A stretch of DNA of 37,086 nt, from NCBI GenBank assembly GCA_028377305.1, contig JAONJW010000023.1, positions 1 to 37,086 of the forward strand. Direction: 5' to 3'. Of this stretch, positions 17,402 through 26,125 are shown one piece after another. Under the pieces are notes generated by a model. That model did not search any database and was not told the origin of the DNA. It worked only from the letters and a program-made list of their open reading frames with translations. Positions within the stretch are counted from its first letter, which is position 1; each line of letters starts with the position of its first letter. This stretch comes from Prolixibacteraceae bacterium (GTDB taxonomy: Bacteria > Bacteroidota > Bacteroidia > Bacteroidales > Prolixibacteraceae). A program made the translations under genes and the position numbers.

Positions 17402-18034
17402 TTATTTAGAAAGGTACTCTGCCACACCTTCTTGTGTTGCTTGCATTGCATCCTCTCCCTCTTTCCAGTTAGCTGGACAAACCTCGCCATGTTGCTCAAA
17501 ATGTTGCAATGCATCTACCATACGAATAGCTTCGTCGATACTTCTACCTAGAGGCAGGTCATTAATTACTTGGTGGCGAACCAATCCTTCTTTGTCGATA
17601 AGGAACAATCCACGGTAAGCCACTGCAGCACCGTTAAATGCGTAAGATCCTGAATTCTCGTCTTTCACTTCACTTCCTGCTAGAACACCAAAGTTCTTAG
17701 AAATTGTCTTTGACACATCCGCCACAAGAGGATAATTCACGCCGCTAATTCCACCTTTATTTCTATCTGTTTGCAACCATGCAAAGTGTGAAAATTCAGA
17801 GTCAATAGAACAACCTACCACTGCTACATTTCTCTTCTCAAACTCTGCTAATTTATCTTGAAAAGCAATCAACTCTGTTGGACACACAAATGTAAAATCT
17901 AGTGGATAGAAGAAGAAAACAACCTCTTTCTTACCAACATATTGGTCTAATGAAAAACTATCAACGATTTGGTTTCCGTTTACTACTGCTGATGCATTAA
18001 ACAATGGTGCTTTTTTTCCTACTAATACTTGCAT
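17402..18034 (-). CDS. ahpC: 2-Cys peroxiredoxin (AhpC/Prx1 type)
   Basis: This thiol peroxidase reduces hydrogen peroxide and organic hydroperoxides. The peroxidatic Cys51 is in DFTFVCPTE and the resolving Cys186 in HGEVCPANW; both are intact, and the C-terminal extension ends GVAEYLSK, the tail type that locks the resolving Cys. The frame is open to 18115, but the start at 18034 (MQVLVGKKAP) fits the family, gives 210 residues, and leaves a good promoter (18084-18116) upstream instead of inside the gene. No ahpF reductase gene is adjacent, so the reductant is not shown. The neighbouring superoxide reductase gene forms a logical superoxide-to-water pathway. Identification is secure at family level. 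Confidence 0.95.
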   Translation of the reverse strand: MQVLVGKKAPLFNASAVVNGNQIVDSFSLDQYVGKKEVVFFFYPLDFTFVCPTELIAFQDKLAEFEKRNVAVVGCSIDSEFSHFAWLQTDRNKGGISGVNYPLVADVSKTISKNFGVLAGSEVKDENSGSYAFNGAAVAYRGLFLIDKEGLVRHQVINDLPLGRSIDEAIRMVDALQHFEQHGEVCPANWKEGEDAMQATQEGVAEYLSK

Positions 18035-18083
18035 GATATATATTTTTTTAATGATTTTAATCTTTTCTGTTTTGTTTCTAATA

Positions 18084-18116
18084 CAAATATAAGGGAGGTA
18101 ATGGTCTGAATCCAAA
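18084..18116 (-). promoter_or_regulatory. candidate ahpC promoter
   Basis: On the minus strand TATATTTG (18091-18084) is an exact TAnnTTTG -7 match and TTTG (18116-18113) lies 21 bp upstream as the -33 element. The leader to the ATG at 18034 would be about 40 nt. Confidence 0.6.
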
Positions 18117-18301
18117 ATAAATCATTCGATATAATTTATAAGCATATCGAGAAAACTTATAAGGGGTTTCAGCAATACAACTAATAGATTATTAATCAAA
18201 CAATAAGAATAATCAGCAAATTGAAACAGCGCAACCATCTGAATATATATCTGATTTTAAGAAACCGAAAAAATAAGTTCATTTTTATGAATTATATTTG
18301 G

Positions 18302-18330
18302 TTTGACTGCGATATACTTTTCTATATTTG
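18302..18330 (+). promoter_or_regulatory. candidate promoter of the YitT-family gene
   Basis: TTTG (18302-18305) and TATATTTG (18323-18330), 17 bp apart, fit the Bacteroidota -33/-7 pattern and lie 41 bp upstream of the start at 18372. Confidence 0.6.
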
Positions 18331-18371
18331 CGTGAAAACGTTCCATTTTTAATCACAAAAAATCAACTAGC

Positions 18372-19298
18372 ATGAGTTTTATCCCAAAACAACGCCTTTT
18401 TTCTAGACAGTGGTTTATCGACTACGGATTGATTCTTCTAGGATGTTTCTTAATGGCGATAGGCTATGACTATTTTATCTCGCCTCACAAAATTGCACCA
18501 GGAGGAGTATATGGTATTGCCATTGTTTTACACCATGTAACCAAAGGTGTGTTTGATGCATTTCCGGAGGGGTTACCTGTAGGGGCAACTGGATTAGTCC
18601 TAAACATACCATTGACAATCGCGGGTATATGGATTTTGGGTCCTCGATTTGGTATCAAAACAATTCTAGGCTTTGCTATTTGTTCTATCATGATTGACGG
18701 CATCACATGGTTAAGAGTAGATGGAGAGCTACCACTAGTAAATGATGTTCTACTATCGTCGATCTTCGGAGGTCTATTAATAGGAGTGGGACTAGGCCTT
18801 ATATTCAAAGCGAAGGCAACATCAGGAGGGTCCGACATTATCGCAATGATTATACAAAAATACTCTGGATGGTCATTAGGAAAACTTATGATTATCGTCG
18901 ATTCTGCAATTGTATTGATTGCACTTGTGGCATTCGAAGACTGGAGAATACCTCTTTATAGTTGGCTAGTAATTTACATCACCGGGAAGGCTATTGACGT
19001 AACCATGGAAGGTATGGACTACAACAAAGCGTTGATTATTGTTTCAAAGGAGTATGATAAGATCAAAGATCATATCCTTATTGATCTTGAAAGAGGGGGA
19101 ACAATGCTTCAGGGAAAAGGGATGTATAGCGACGAAGAGAAGCAGGTGATCTTTACCGTAATTACACGTAGAGAAGTTCCAATCTTAGAAGAGCATATCC
19201 ACCGTATTGATCCAGATGCATTTATTACAGTGATGAATGCTAGTGAGATCCTTGGAGAAGGGTTCCAATCATTAACAAAGAAAGTTACACAAGACTAA
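18372..19298 (+). CDS. YitT-family membrane protein with DUF2179 domain
   Basis: The 308-residue protein has about five or six membrane segments in the first ~205 residues. The pattern starts with DYGLILLGCFLMAIGYDYFISPHKIAPGGVYGIA, the YitT signature, and continues with the GLGLIFKAKATSGGSDIIAMI segment. A soluble C-terminal domain (about 215-300) reads NKALIIVSKEYDKIKDHILIDLERGGTMLQGKGMYS, which is DUF2179, a small ferredoxin-fold domain. The transport or sensing role of this widespread family is not established. The gene stands alone with its own promoter-like sequence and a terminator. It is divergent from ahpC, 337 bp away. Confidence 0.92.
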   Translation: MSFIPKQRLFSRQWFIDYGLILLGCFLMAIGYDYFISPHKIAPGGVYGIAIVLHHVTKGVFDAFPEGLPVGATGLVLNIPLTIAGIWILGPRFGIKTILGFAICSIMIDGITWLRVDGELPLVNDVLLSSIFGGLLIGVGLGLIFKAKATSGGSDIIAMIIQKYSGWSLGKLMIIVDSAIVLIALVAFEDWRIPLYSWLVIYITGKAIDVTMEGMDYNKALIIVSKEYDKIKDHILIDLERGGTMLQGKGMYSDEEKQVIFTVITRREVPILEEHIHRIDPDAFITVMNASEILGEGFQSLTKKVTQD

Positions 19299-19304
19299 AT
19301 AACA

Positions 19305-19334
19305 AAAAAGGATGATCGAATGATCATCCTTTTT
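19305..19334. terminator. bidirectional intrinsic terminator
   Basis: AAAAAGGATGATC / GATCATCCTTTTT (19305-19317 with 19322-19334), loop GAAT, between the convergent YitT gene and the ConA-like gene ending at 19342. Confidence 0.92.
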
Positions 19335-19341
19335 ATTTATC

Positions 19342-20481
19342 TTAAACCAGATGGTCAACAACCCGTATCCAATCTAATGTCATATTGGTTGGCTGAACAT
19401 TCTCTTTCTTCGCTGCTACTAGCGCTGCAATATCCCACTCAGCACCCCTAAAAGCTCCTGACTGGCGAGCAACCTCTTGGTTATTTAAGAACCAAACGAT
19501 CTCATTATCTTCAATATCTATTCTATAAACATGCTTACGTCCAAAGTCAATTGACTTTAATGAAGTATGATTGGAAGCGTTTTCATCAAAAGTTCCAAAA
19601 CCAACTCCTTTACCACCTGTACGAAAAAGGTCGATCATTTTACCATTACGACGATCTTTCAACACCAATGCATTCACCACACCCTCTTGTGGGTTAAACT
19701 TAGCTGCCACCTCAACAGACAATTTATTGGCCGTCACAACATTATTGCTATGCATCATTCCTGAAGTATAAGAGAACTTTCTAGGAATAAAGCCCATGGT
19801 TCCGGACCAAACTTTACCATCTTTAGACTCTCTCTGTAATGTAATATCACACCCTTTATTCGATGCTTTCACATTGCTTGTTTGATACAAATGCAGATCA
19901 TCTACTTGAGAATAAGATCCCCCACTAAAATCACTATATTGAGGCTCAAAAGACCATCTCTCAGCCATAGTATTATTCTCTAGGAAAGACTCATCCAAAA
20001 GAAGAGCATTAGAATTAAAGTAATCCAACGCTGATTCCGACTGAAGTGCCAAATACTGCTTCACCTCACTAGATGCAGCCAATTCAATATAACGAGTTTT
20101 ATTCACATCCTGCTCTTCTGCTTCCACAGGTGCAGGCTTTTGCATATTCTCAAGTGTTGCTTTAAGCTCCATATAATGGATCACATCAAAAGGTTGGTTA
20201 TCTATATTCTCACTATTTTGAGCGATAAACTTCTTCACCTTTTTATTCTTCTCCAACTTAGCCAATTCACTCTTGATGTTCTCAGCTTCCGGATTACCTC
20301 CAGCTGAAACAGAAATATCTCCGTACTGTTCTCTTAACTGAAGATACTCACTAACGATCTGACTGTTATGCAATTTATCTAAGTTTCTTTTCTTATCAAG
20401 TATTTGATCCCATTCCTTTGATATCTTATCGTAAGTTGGAAACAATCCTAACTTATATTTCAATGTGAATAAAAATCCCAT
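19342..20481 (-). CDS. protein with helical N-terminal repeats and a GH16/ConA-like domain, no signal peptide
   Basis: This is a 379-residue protein I cannot assign to a characterised family. Residues ~1-150 are charged and helical and contain loosely repeated segments of the type s.eV.eYL.L (SQIVSEYLQLREQY, then NKKVKKFIAQ, then SSEVKQYLALQSE), suggesting coiled coil or helical hairpins. Residues ~170-379 look like a concanavalin/GH16 jelly roll: KFSYTSGMMHSNNVV, LSVEVAAKFNP, VYRIDIEDNEIVWFLNNQEV and the closing MTLDWIRVVDH. The catalytic ExDxxE of active GH16 enzymes is not visible, so it is probably non-catalytic. There is no signal peptide or lipobox, which is unusual for such a domain in this phylum. 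It is a single gene, convergent with the YitT gene. The role is unknown; polysaccharide or protein binding inside the cell is a guess. Confidence 0.75.
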   Translation of the reverse strand: MGFLFTLKYKLGLFPTYDKISKEWDQILDKKRNLDKLHNSQIVSEYLQLREQYGDISVSAGGNPEAENIKSELAKLEKNKKVKKFIAQNSENIDNQPFDVIHYMELKATLENMQKPAPVEAEEQDVNKTRYIELAASSEVKQYLALQSESALDYFNSNALLLDESFLENNTMAERWSFEPQYSDFSGGSYSQVDDLHLYQTSNVKASNKGCDITLQRESKDGKVWSGTMGFIPRKFSYTSGMMHSNNVVTANKLSVEVAAKFNPQEGVVNALVLKDRRNGKMIDLFRTGGKGVGFGTFDENASNHTSLKSIDFGRKHVYRIDIEDNEIVWFLNNQEVARQSGAFRGAEWDIAALVAAKKENVQPTNMTLDWIRVVDHLV

Positions 20482-20582
20482 TCCTTTATATATATTTTAT
20501 TAATAGCGTGATGATTACTCTATATACTTAAAGGCTAAGTTACAGAAAACTATTTAACATAGCATAAACAAATTGCAGTTTT

Positions 20583-22811
20583 TTAAAACCAATACCCCAC
20601 AGAAAAGAATCCATCGATACGACTACTATGGTTTGAACCACTCACACTCAACTCAATTGGCCCGATCGGGCTATCATATGAGTACCTTACCCCCGCTCCA
20701 ACCAATGGATAGACAATCTGCCCATAATCCACTGTTTGGTTATAGTCCGTAAAACTATCACTATTCACCGCGATATTAACCACCCCCGTAATATAGTTAT
20801 CCTTAAAAATCTTAAATCTAAAATCTGATCCAAATATCAAACCATTCTGTGAGAGCAATTGCATGTTACGAAGTCCTATAAATGGAAGCTGATTGGGCAA
20901 CTGTGTAATACTTGGATCTCCTCCAATAGAGGTCATCAAATATGATGGGAGCTCATCCCAAGTTACCATCCTAAAATTAACCGATGGGATCCAAGTCAAA
21001 TAGTCCGCTAGCGTAATAAACTTACGCATATTAAGCTCCACAAAGATATGATCAAAGAAATCGCTATCTTTAAACCAATCATCCGTCATCAACTTAAAGT
21101 ATCCTGAAACTTCCCATCCCCTATCGGCAAAATAAGCCTTATTCTTTGAATCGTATTTTAGATATGTAAATATACTAGCATAATCACTATCGCTAATATC
21201 AGTTTTATTAAAATTTGGACTTACCACATTAGAGACATCATACAACTGATAACCTACTCCAATTCCTATCAGCATTCTATCATAAATAATCGAATGGGCA
21301 TCCACATTAAACTGGGTATAAAGAAACTCTATTTCGCCATTGGATCGACCATAACTATCATACAGAGGCAAACGCTCGTCCCTCAACTTAGCATTTGCAC
21401 CCATACCAATATGATGACCACGATCCATATTATATTTCAGAGCAAACATCGACCGGTGGGAAAGGAGAGCATCGGCAGACAAACGAGAACCGAATGTTGT
21501 CTTTCCAAATAGAGTAGCATTCACCAAAAGTCCAGCATTATTTTCCGTGTTATAGTGTGCACCAACATTAATCCATGCCGTATGCGATTCGAGCACATCC
21601 ATGCTTAGCACATACCCTCCATAATCATCTGAAAGCAGCTCATAAGTAACCAGTTCATAATACCCAGTACCATATATCTGATCAATACCTTGATGGATAT
21701 CCGATAAAGAGGTCACACTTCCTGCATCAATCTGCAATCGTCCTAAAACCTCTTTTCTACTAATTTTATCCGTCCCCTTAATCTCAATCTCCGAAATAAA
21801 GAATCGGTCGTTTTCACGAGGAGGAATTTTAGTCATCAACCTCTCTTTGGGTTGAATCCCCAAAGAATCTCGAACTTGAATCAAGCGAGGCAAGATAGAT
21901 AGAGCATACTGCTCACCAAGATGTATCAAAGAGTCGACCATCTCACCGCTAAAATCCATCGCATCGTAATTATCTATTGGTGGTCGAATATATAGGTCAC
22001 ACGTTTTAACATTCTTCTGGTAAGTGCCTTTGGCCATCCATGTAGTCACATTATCTAATATCGAATAGACACTGGTAATCTCTTCTTCATTCAGGAGTCT
22101 AGCTTGAATATCAATACCGATAATATAGTCGGCCCCCATATCTCGACAAACATCCACGGGAAAATTATTCACCATCATTCCATCCAACAAAATATACTTC
22201 CCCCATTTCACGGGAGTAAACACCCCAGGTATGGCCATACTCGCACGAATAGCCCTCTTCAGGTTCCCCTGTGAAAGGACCACTTCATCACCCGTAAGAA
22301 TATCCGATGCAACGCAACGAAAAGGGATCTCAAGATCATCAAATGAGACATTTCCCTCATATCCCATGCAGATATCAGAGAAATATTTCAACACATTTTG
22401 TCCTTTAAGAATTCCTTTCGGGAGTTCGATCCCATCCTTAGAAATAGGAACCGAGAAATAGTAACGAGAATCTTCTTCTTTTACAAAGATGGGATAGTGC
22501 ACTCGAGGGACATCATCTTTCATCATGGTCTCCCAATCTGAACAGCGCACCATACTATCCAAAACCGAGGCTTTATACCCCATGGCATAAGCACCTCCAA
22601 TAATAGCCCCCACACTTGTTCCTGCGATATAATCAAAACGAAACCCATTCTCTTCTAACACTTTAATCACACCTATTTCTGCAAAACCTTTCGCACCGCC
22701 GCCACTCAAAACTAGCCCCATCTTTGGAGGTTTTGGCTGCTCTTGTGAAAAAGACAATAATGAAAAGTTTGCAAGTAAAAAAAGCAATAAAAGAAAGGGA
22801 TAGAACTTCAT
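20583..22811 (-). CDS. patatin-like phospholipase with POTRA and outer-membrane barrel (type Vd-like)
   Basis: The 742-residue protein has a signal peptide (1-22), then a patatin domain with GGGAKG oxyanion loop (~37-42), nucleophile motif GTSVG (~64-68) and the catalytic Asp in LLDGMMVNNFP. A POTRA-like domain follows (FISEIEIKGTDKISRKEVLGRLQID, about residues 338-405). The last ~330 residues are a 16-strand-type BamA/FhaC-family barrel ending GFFSVGYWF, with an aromatic C-terminal residue as expected for outer-membrane insertion. This is the layout of PlpD-type autotransporters. Expected activity is a phospholipase A displayed or released at the outer membrane. It starts 12 bp after nadD and is the last gene of the yicC-gmk-nadD run. 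The catalytic dyad is intact. Confidence 0.93.
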   Translation of the reverse strand: MKFYPFLLLLFLLANFSLLSFSQEQPKPPKMGLVLSGGGAKGFAEIGVIKVLEENGFRFDYIAGTSVGAIIGGAYAMGYKASVLDSMVRCSDWETMMKDDVPRVHYPIFVKEEDSRYYFSVPISKDGIELPKGILKGQNVLKYFSDICMGYEGNVSFDDLEIPFRCVASDILTGDEVVLSQGNLKRAIRASMAIPGVFTPVKWGKYILLDGMMVNNFPVDVCRDMGADYIIGIDIQARLLNEEEITSVYSILDNVTTWMAKGTYQKNVKTCDLYIRPPIDNYDAMDFSGEMVDSLIHLGEQYALSILPRLIQVRDSLGIQPKERLMTKIPPRENDRFFISEIEIKGTDKISRKEVLGRLQIDAGSVTSLSDIHQGIDQIYGTGYYELVTYELLSDDYGGYVLSMDVLESHTAWINVGAHYNTENNAGLLVNATLFGKTTFGSRLSADALLSHRSMFALKYNMDRGHHIGMGANAKLRDERLPLYDSYGRSNGEIEFLYTQFNVDAHSIIYDRMLIGIGVGYQLYDVSNVVSPNFNKTDISDSDYASIFTYLKYDSKNKAYFADRGWEVSGYFKLMTDDWFKDSDFFDHIFVELNMRKFITLADYLTWIPSVNFRMVTWDELPSYLMTSIGGDPSITQLPNQLPFIGLRNMQLLSQNGLIFGSDFRFKIFKDNYITGVVNIAVNSDSFTDYNQTVDYGQIVYPLVGAGVRYSYDSPIGPIELSVSGSNHSSRIDGFFSVGYWF

Positions 22812-22823
22812 AGCTAAATCATA

Positions 22824-23420
22824 TTATTCATCAGGAGTAATTTCTTTATGGATATAATCAACAATATCCTTCTCAATACAATAAGGAATAAGGTGCCCTA
22901 TTGGTTCATTCAATTTTCCTTTATTTCGTATCTCTGTAGAGGAAACATTTATCATGGGCGACTTTAGCCATTGAATATTATGCGAAGTCATTTCTGGTAG
23001 GTCAGAGACTGCCGCCATATCTTCTCGAGGAAACACATACAGCGAGAAATTATCTAACAAATCTTTATAGCGATACCATTTAGTTATATTTCGATAATTA
23101 TCTTCACCAACGAGCAGTGAGAAAGAGTGTTCAGGATATTTATCTTGTAAGGCAAGAAGGGTATGAATAGTATAGAGAGGAAACTGCAGGGTCTCTTCTA
23201 TTTCGGTCAAAACAACATTAGGAGTCGAAGTAAAAGCTTTTCTTATAAGGTTCTTGCGAAACTCTAATGGCCAGACATTAGAAGCCTTTTTTAAAGGATT
23301 AAGAGGTGTCACAGATAACCAAACCTGATCCACCTCCATATTCTTTAATAGCTCTTTTACCAGATAAACATGTCCATTATGGACAGGACTAAAAGATCCA
23401 GAAAAAAGGACTATATTCAT
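22824..23420 (-). CDS. nadD: nicotinate-nucleotide adenylyltransferase
   Basis: NadD adenylates nicotinate mononucleotide to deamido-NAD in NAD synthesis. The 198-residue protein has the nucleotidyltransferase motif GSFSPVHNGH (8-17, His14 and His17) and the C-terminal VSSTEIRNKGK (ISSTxxR class), which contacts ATP phosphates. The LLVGEDNYRNITKWYRY segment matches the (G)xD...WxxW/Y substrate motif. Length is normal. Its start codon immediately follows the gmk stop, giving no intergenic space; the operon order yicC-gmk-nadD is common in Bacteroidota. Identification is secure. Confidence 0.95.
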   Translation of the reverse strand: MNIVLFSGSFSPVHNGHVYLVKELLKNMEVDQVWLSVTPLNPLKKASNVWPLEFRKNLIRKAFTSTPNVVLTEIEETLQFPLYTIHTLLALQDKYPEHSFSLLVGEDNYRNITKWYRYKDLLDNFSLYVFPREDMAAVSDLPEMTSHNIQWLKSPMINVSSTEIRNKGKLNEPIGHLIPYCIEKDIVDYIHKEITPDE

Positions 23421-23999
23421 TTAATCAATTTTATTTACAAAGTTTTGAACTACTGTTTCCGCCTCTTCAAAAGCCACAGAAAGCTGATTGTTGACAAGAA
23501 TATAATCAAACTTTGGCTCAAAAGACAACTCAAACTTTGCCTTTGCCAAACGCTTCTGAATCACTTCTTCTGCATCGGTCGAACGACCAACCAATCTTTC
23601 CCTAAGAGCTTCAATACTAGGAGGCTTAACAAATATCGACAATGCATCATCGCCATAATATTTCTTAATATTTACTCCACCAACAACATCCACATCAAAT
23701 AATACATGGTGTCCTTTGTCTCTAATACGCTCAACCTCTTCAATCAGTGTTCCATAGAAAGTATCGGTATACACCTCTTCCCACTCCAAGAAATCTTCAC
23801 TTTCTATGCGCATCTTAAACTCATCAGGCGACAAAAAATAATAATCTTTCCCATCGATCTCCGTATGACGTGGCGTTCTACTGGTTGCCGAAACCGAAAA
23901 CTCTAATGGCAGACCTTTTGTTAAAAGATGCTTTACAATCGTAGTCTTTCCCGATCCTGAAGGCGCCGAGAAAATAATTAACTTACCCTTACTCATCAA
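23421..23999 (-). CDS. gmk: guanylate kinase
   Basis: Gmk phosphorylates GMP to GDP. The 192-residue protein has the P-loop APSGSGKT (12-19), the GMP-binding SVSATSRTPRHTEIDGKDYYF segment and FLEWEEVYTDTFYGT, all standard. The lid RLVGRSTDAEEVIQKRLAKA is intact. The second ATG (residue 2) is as likely a start as the first. The gene lies 10 bp after yicC and abuts nadD, in one operon. Identification is secure. Confidence 0.97.
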   Translation of the reverse strand: MMSKGKLIIFSAPSGSGKTTIVKHLLTKGLPLEFSVSATSRTPRHTEIDGKDYYFLSPDEFKMRIESEDFLEWEEVYTDTFYGTLIEEVERIRDKGHHVLFDVDVVGGVNIKKYYGDDALSIFVKPPSIEALRERLVGRSTDAEEVIQKRLAKAKFELSFEPKFDYILVNNQLSVAFEEAETVVQNFVNKID

Positions 24000-24009
24000 C
24001 TATATATTC

Positions 24010-24885
24010 TTATAATACGTTCAAGACCTGTTCTTTAATCTTCTCCAATGAGTCTTTCATCAAGATCACGTTCTTTTGAATCTCCGTATGATTGGCTTTC
24101 GAACCTATCGTATTAATCTCACGTCCAATCTCTTGTGAAATAAAACCAAGCTTCTTACCCAACGCCCCTCCAGCAGAAAGAGTTGAATCAAAATAGTCAC
24201 AATGGTTTCTTAAACGCACTTTTTCCTCATTAATATCAAATTTCTCAATATAGTAGATCATCTCTTGCTCAAAACGATTCGCATCAAACTTTTCTACTTT
24301 GGAAAACTCTTCAATATGATCATTTAATCGTGCTCTGATAGTTTGAATTCGATCTTCTTCATACTGCTCAACCACAGAAATAAGATCTCTAATCACCTGA
24401 ATATTAGATTTAATATCTTTTTCTAAAGCACCCCCTTCTTGCAGTCTAAACTCACTAATTTCTTCCAATGCAGTAGCAATCAAACCCTCAATCTCTTTCC
24501 ACTCATCTTCGTTAAGCTCCTGGTGCTCTGTCTTTAGAGCGTCAGGCAACTGCACAAGAGTCTGTAGAGTGTTTGCATCCAACGATACATTCAACGCTTC
24601 CGAAAGAGCCGTTAATTGTTCAAAATAGTTCTTTACAATCGGAATATTGATTTTTGTAGAAGACTGTTCACCAAGATTTTCATAGAAAAGATTAAACTCC
24701 ACTTTTCCACGCACTAATTTTTCTGAAACCATCTTTCTAACTTGAATATCCTTTGCTTTATAAAAACTTGGAATTCGAGCATTGATGTCCATTTGTTTAC
24801 TATTAAGAGATTTCACCTCAATAGTGATCTTTTTGGTTCCAATCTCCTTTTCGGCCTTTCCATAGCCAGTCATAGAATGAATCAT
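24010..24885 (-). CDS. yicC: YicC-family endoribonuclease
   Basis: The 291-residue protein begins MIHSMTGYGKAE, the family signature, followed by EVKSLNSKQMDINARIP. The C-terminal DUF1732 part has FDINEEKVRLRNHCDYF, GKKLGFISQEIGREINTIGSKAN and the final KEQVLNVL. YicC proteins are RNases implicated in sRNA turnover in other bacteria. It is the first gene of the run yicC-gmk-nadD-patatin gene. A minus-strand -7-like TAATTTTG at 24912-24905, about 20 bp before the ATG, could start this operon, without a clear -33. Assignment is sure; the RNA targets are not known. Confidence 0.94.
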   Translation of the reverse strand: MIHSMTGYGKAEKEIGTKKITIEVKSLNSKQMDINARIPSFYKAKDIQVRKMVSEKLVRGKVEFNLFYENLGEQSSTKINIPIVKNYFEQLTALSEALNVSLDANTLQTLVQLPDALKTEHQELNEDEWKEIEGLIATALEEISEFRLQEGGALEKDIKSNIQVIRDLISVVEQYEEDRIQTIRARLNDHIEEFSKVEKFDANRFEQEMIYYIEKFDINEEKVRLRNHCDYFDSTLSAGGALGKKLGFISQEIGREINTIGSKANHTEIQKNVILMKDSLEKIKEQVLNVL

Positions 24886-25202
24886 AATAAAGTGCTTTTG
24901 AATACAAAATTAATCAAATAGTAGATACACACTCATTTTTACATAGAATTATTGAACCAATTCAATCAATTAATCTTTTTTGCACTAGTGCCATTATAGA
25001 ACAAAAACAAACAATAAACAGATAAACACCTAATTTATTTGCCTTTTTAATATCAATTAATTAGATTGGAACACATTTTATTTCAAGACCATCACTTACG
25101 GCATAACCATAAAAAGAAAATAAATTTTCGTACTATCTATTTTTTTTAGAAATTAGCCCTCTGTTAAATACCAAAGAACACTTTATACTTGAGCAAAAAT
25201 TA
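24886..25202. other. AT-rich divergent intergenic region
   Basis: 317 bp between yicC and the nitroreductase gene. No gene or repeat is seen. It contains a TAATTTTG -7-like box for yicC (24912-24905). TATACTTG at ~25182-25189 is a one-mismatch -7 candidate for the rightward gene. Confidence 0.5.
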
Positions 25203-26042
25203 ATGGGATCACTGTTAGAACTAATCAAACAAAGACGATCAACTAGAACATTTGAGAACACTCCTTTGTTAGGTAAGCTATGTCACGATGTACATCATAT
25301 TGTACACAAAGACAACAAGGGTCCATTCAAAACGCCAGTTTGTATCAAACTGATTGATAGGCAAGAGTATATTCTTCAAAACCGCAACATGGGAACCTAT
25401 GGGTTTGTCAGAGGTATTAGAAGTTGCATCATCGGTATTCTTGACGAAAGAAGCACCAAAGGAATGGTCGACTACGGCTATGTCATCCAAAAGAAAGTAA
25501 TAAAACTACTTCAGATGGGGCTTGGCACCTGTTGGATGGGAGGCTCATTCCATCGCGGCGAATTCAAAGAAGCATTGGCTATCCCCGAATCTAAATTCAT
25601 TCCTGCCATTATTCCTATTGGGAAATCACTCCCTAAATCTTTTGTCGAGAAAGCAGTTTGTTGTTTTGTGAAATCGAAGACTCGAAAACCTTTCGAAGAG
25701 CTATTCTTTAATGACAATCTATCAACACCGATCACAGGCAGACACGCCGAAGAGCTATACACTCCTCTAGAGATGGTAAGATGGGCTCCATCGGTAGACA
25801 ACTCACAACCTTGGAGACTCATCCTTGATGGAAACAGTGTACACTTCTACATGAAGAAACAGAATCCTATCGAATCTTCCATTGTCCACATCAACCTGAA
25901 TGCTATCGATATGGGAATCGCTATGGCACACTTTGAAATGGGATGTAACGAAGTAAACAAATTTGGTAACTGGCAAGAGACCCACCAAGAAAACCTAGAA
26001 GATGGGCTATACAGATATATCATCTCATGGAACTTCTTCTAA
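25203..26042 (+). CDS. nitroreductase-family protein (TM1586 type)
   Basis: The 279-residue protein begins with the FMN-binding nitroreductase motif ELIKQRRSTRTFENTPL. It has the two-lobed layout of the TM1586-type nitroreductase family, in which one chain carries two nitroreductase-like halves. The middle LLQMGLGTCWMGGSF segment and APSVDNSQPWRL (residue ~198) are the family's flavin-site motifs. The length, above the ~200 of ordinary nitroreductases, fits this. The flavin reductase substrate is unknown. It appears monocistronic. Confidence 0.88.
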   Translation: MGSLLELIKQRRSTRTFENTPLLGKLCHDVHHIVHKDNKGPFKTPVCIKLIDRQEYILQNRNMGTYGFVRGIRSCIIGILDERSTKGMVDYGYVIQKKVIKLLQMGLGTCWMGGSFHRGEFKEALAIPESKFIPAIIPIGKSLPKSFVEKAVCCFVKSKTRKPFEELFFNDNLSTPITGRHAEELYTPLEMVRWAPSVDNSQPWRLILDGNSVHFYMKKQNPIESSIVHINLNAIDMGIAMAHFEMGCNEVNKFGNWQETHQENLEDGLYRYIISWNFF

Positions 26043-26125
26043 ACTCCGTGGAGATGTGGTTAGATCTACCACTCATTAAGAATAAGTAATCACGACTATA
26101 CGGTGACATCGAGAAGCTTCACCCC

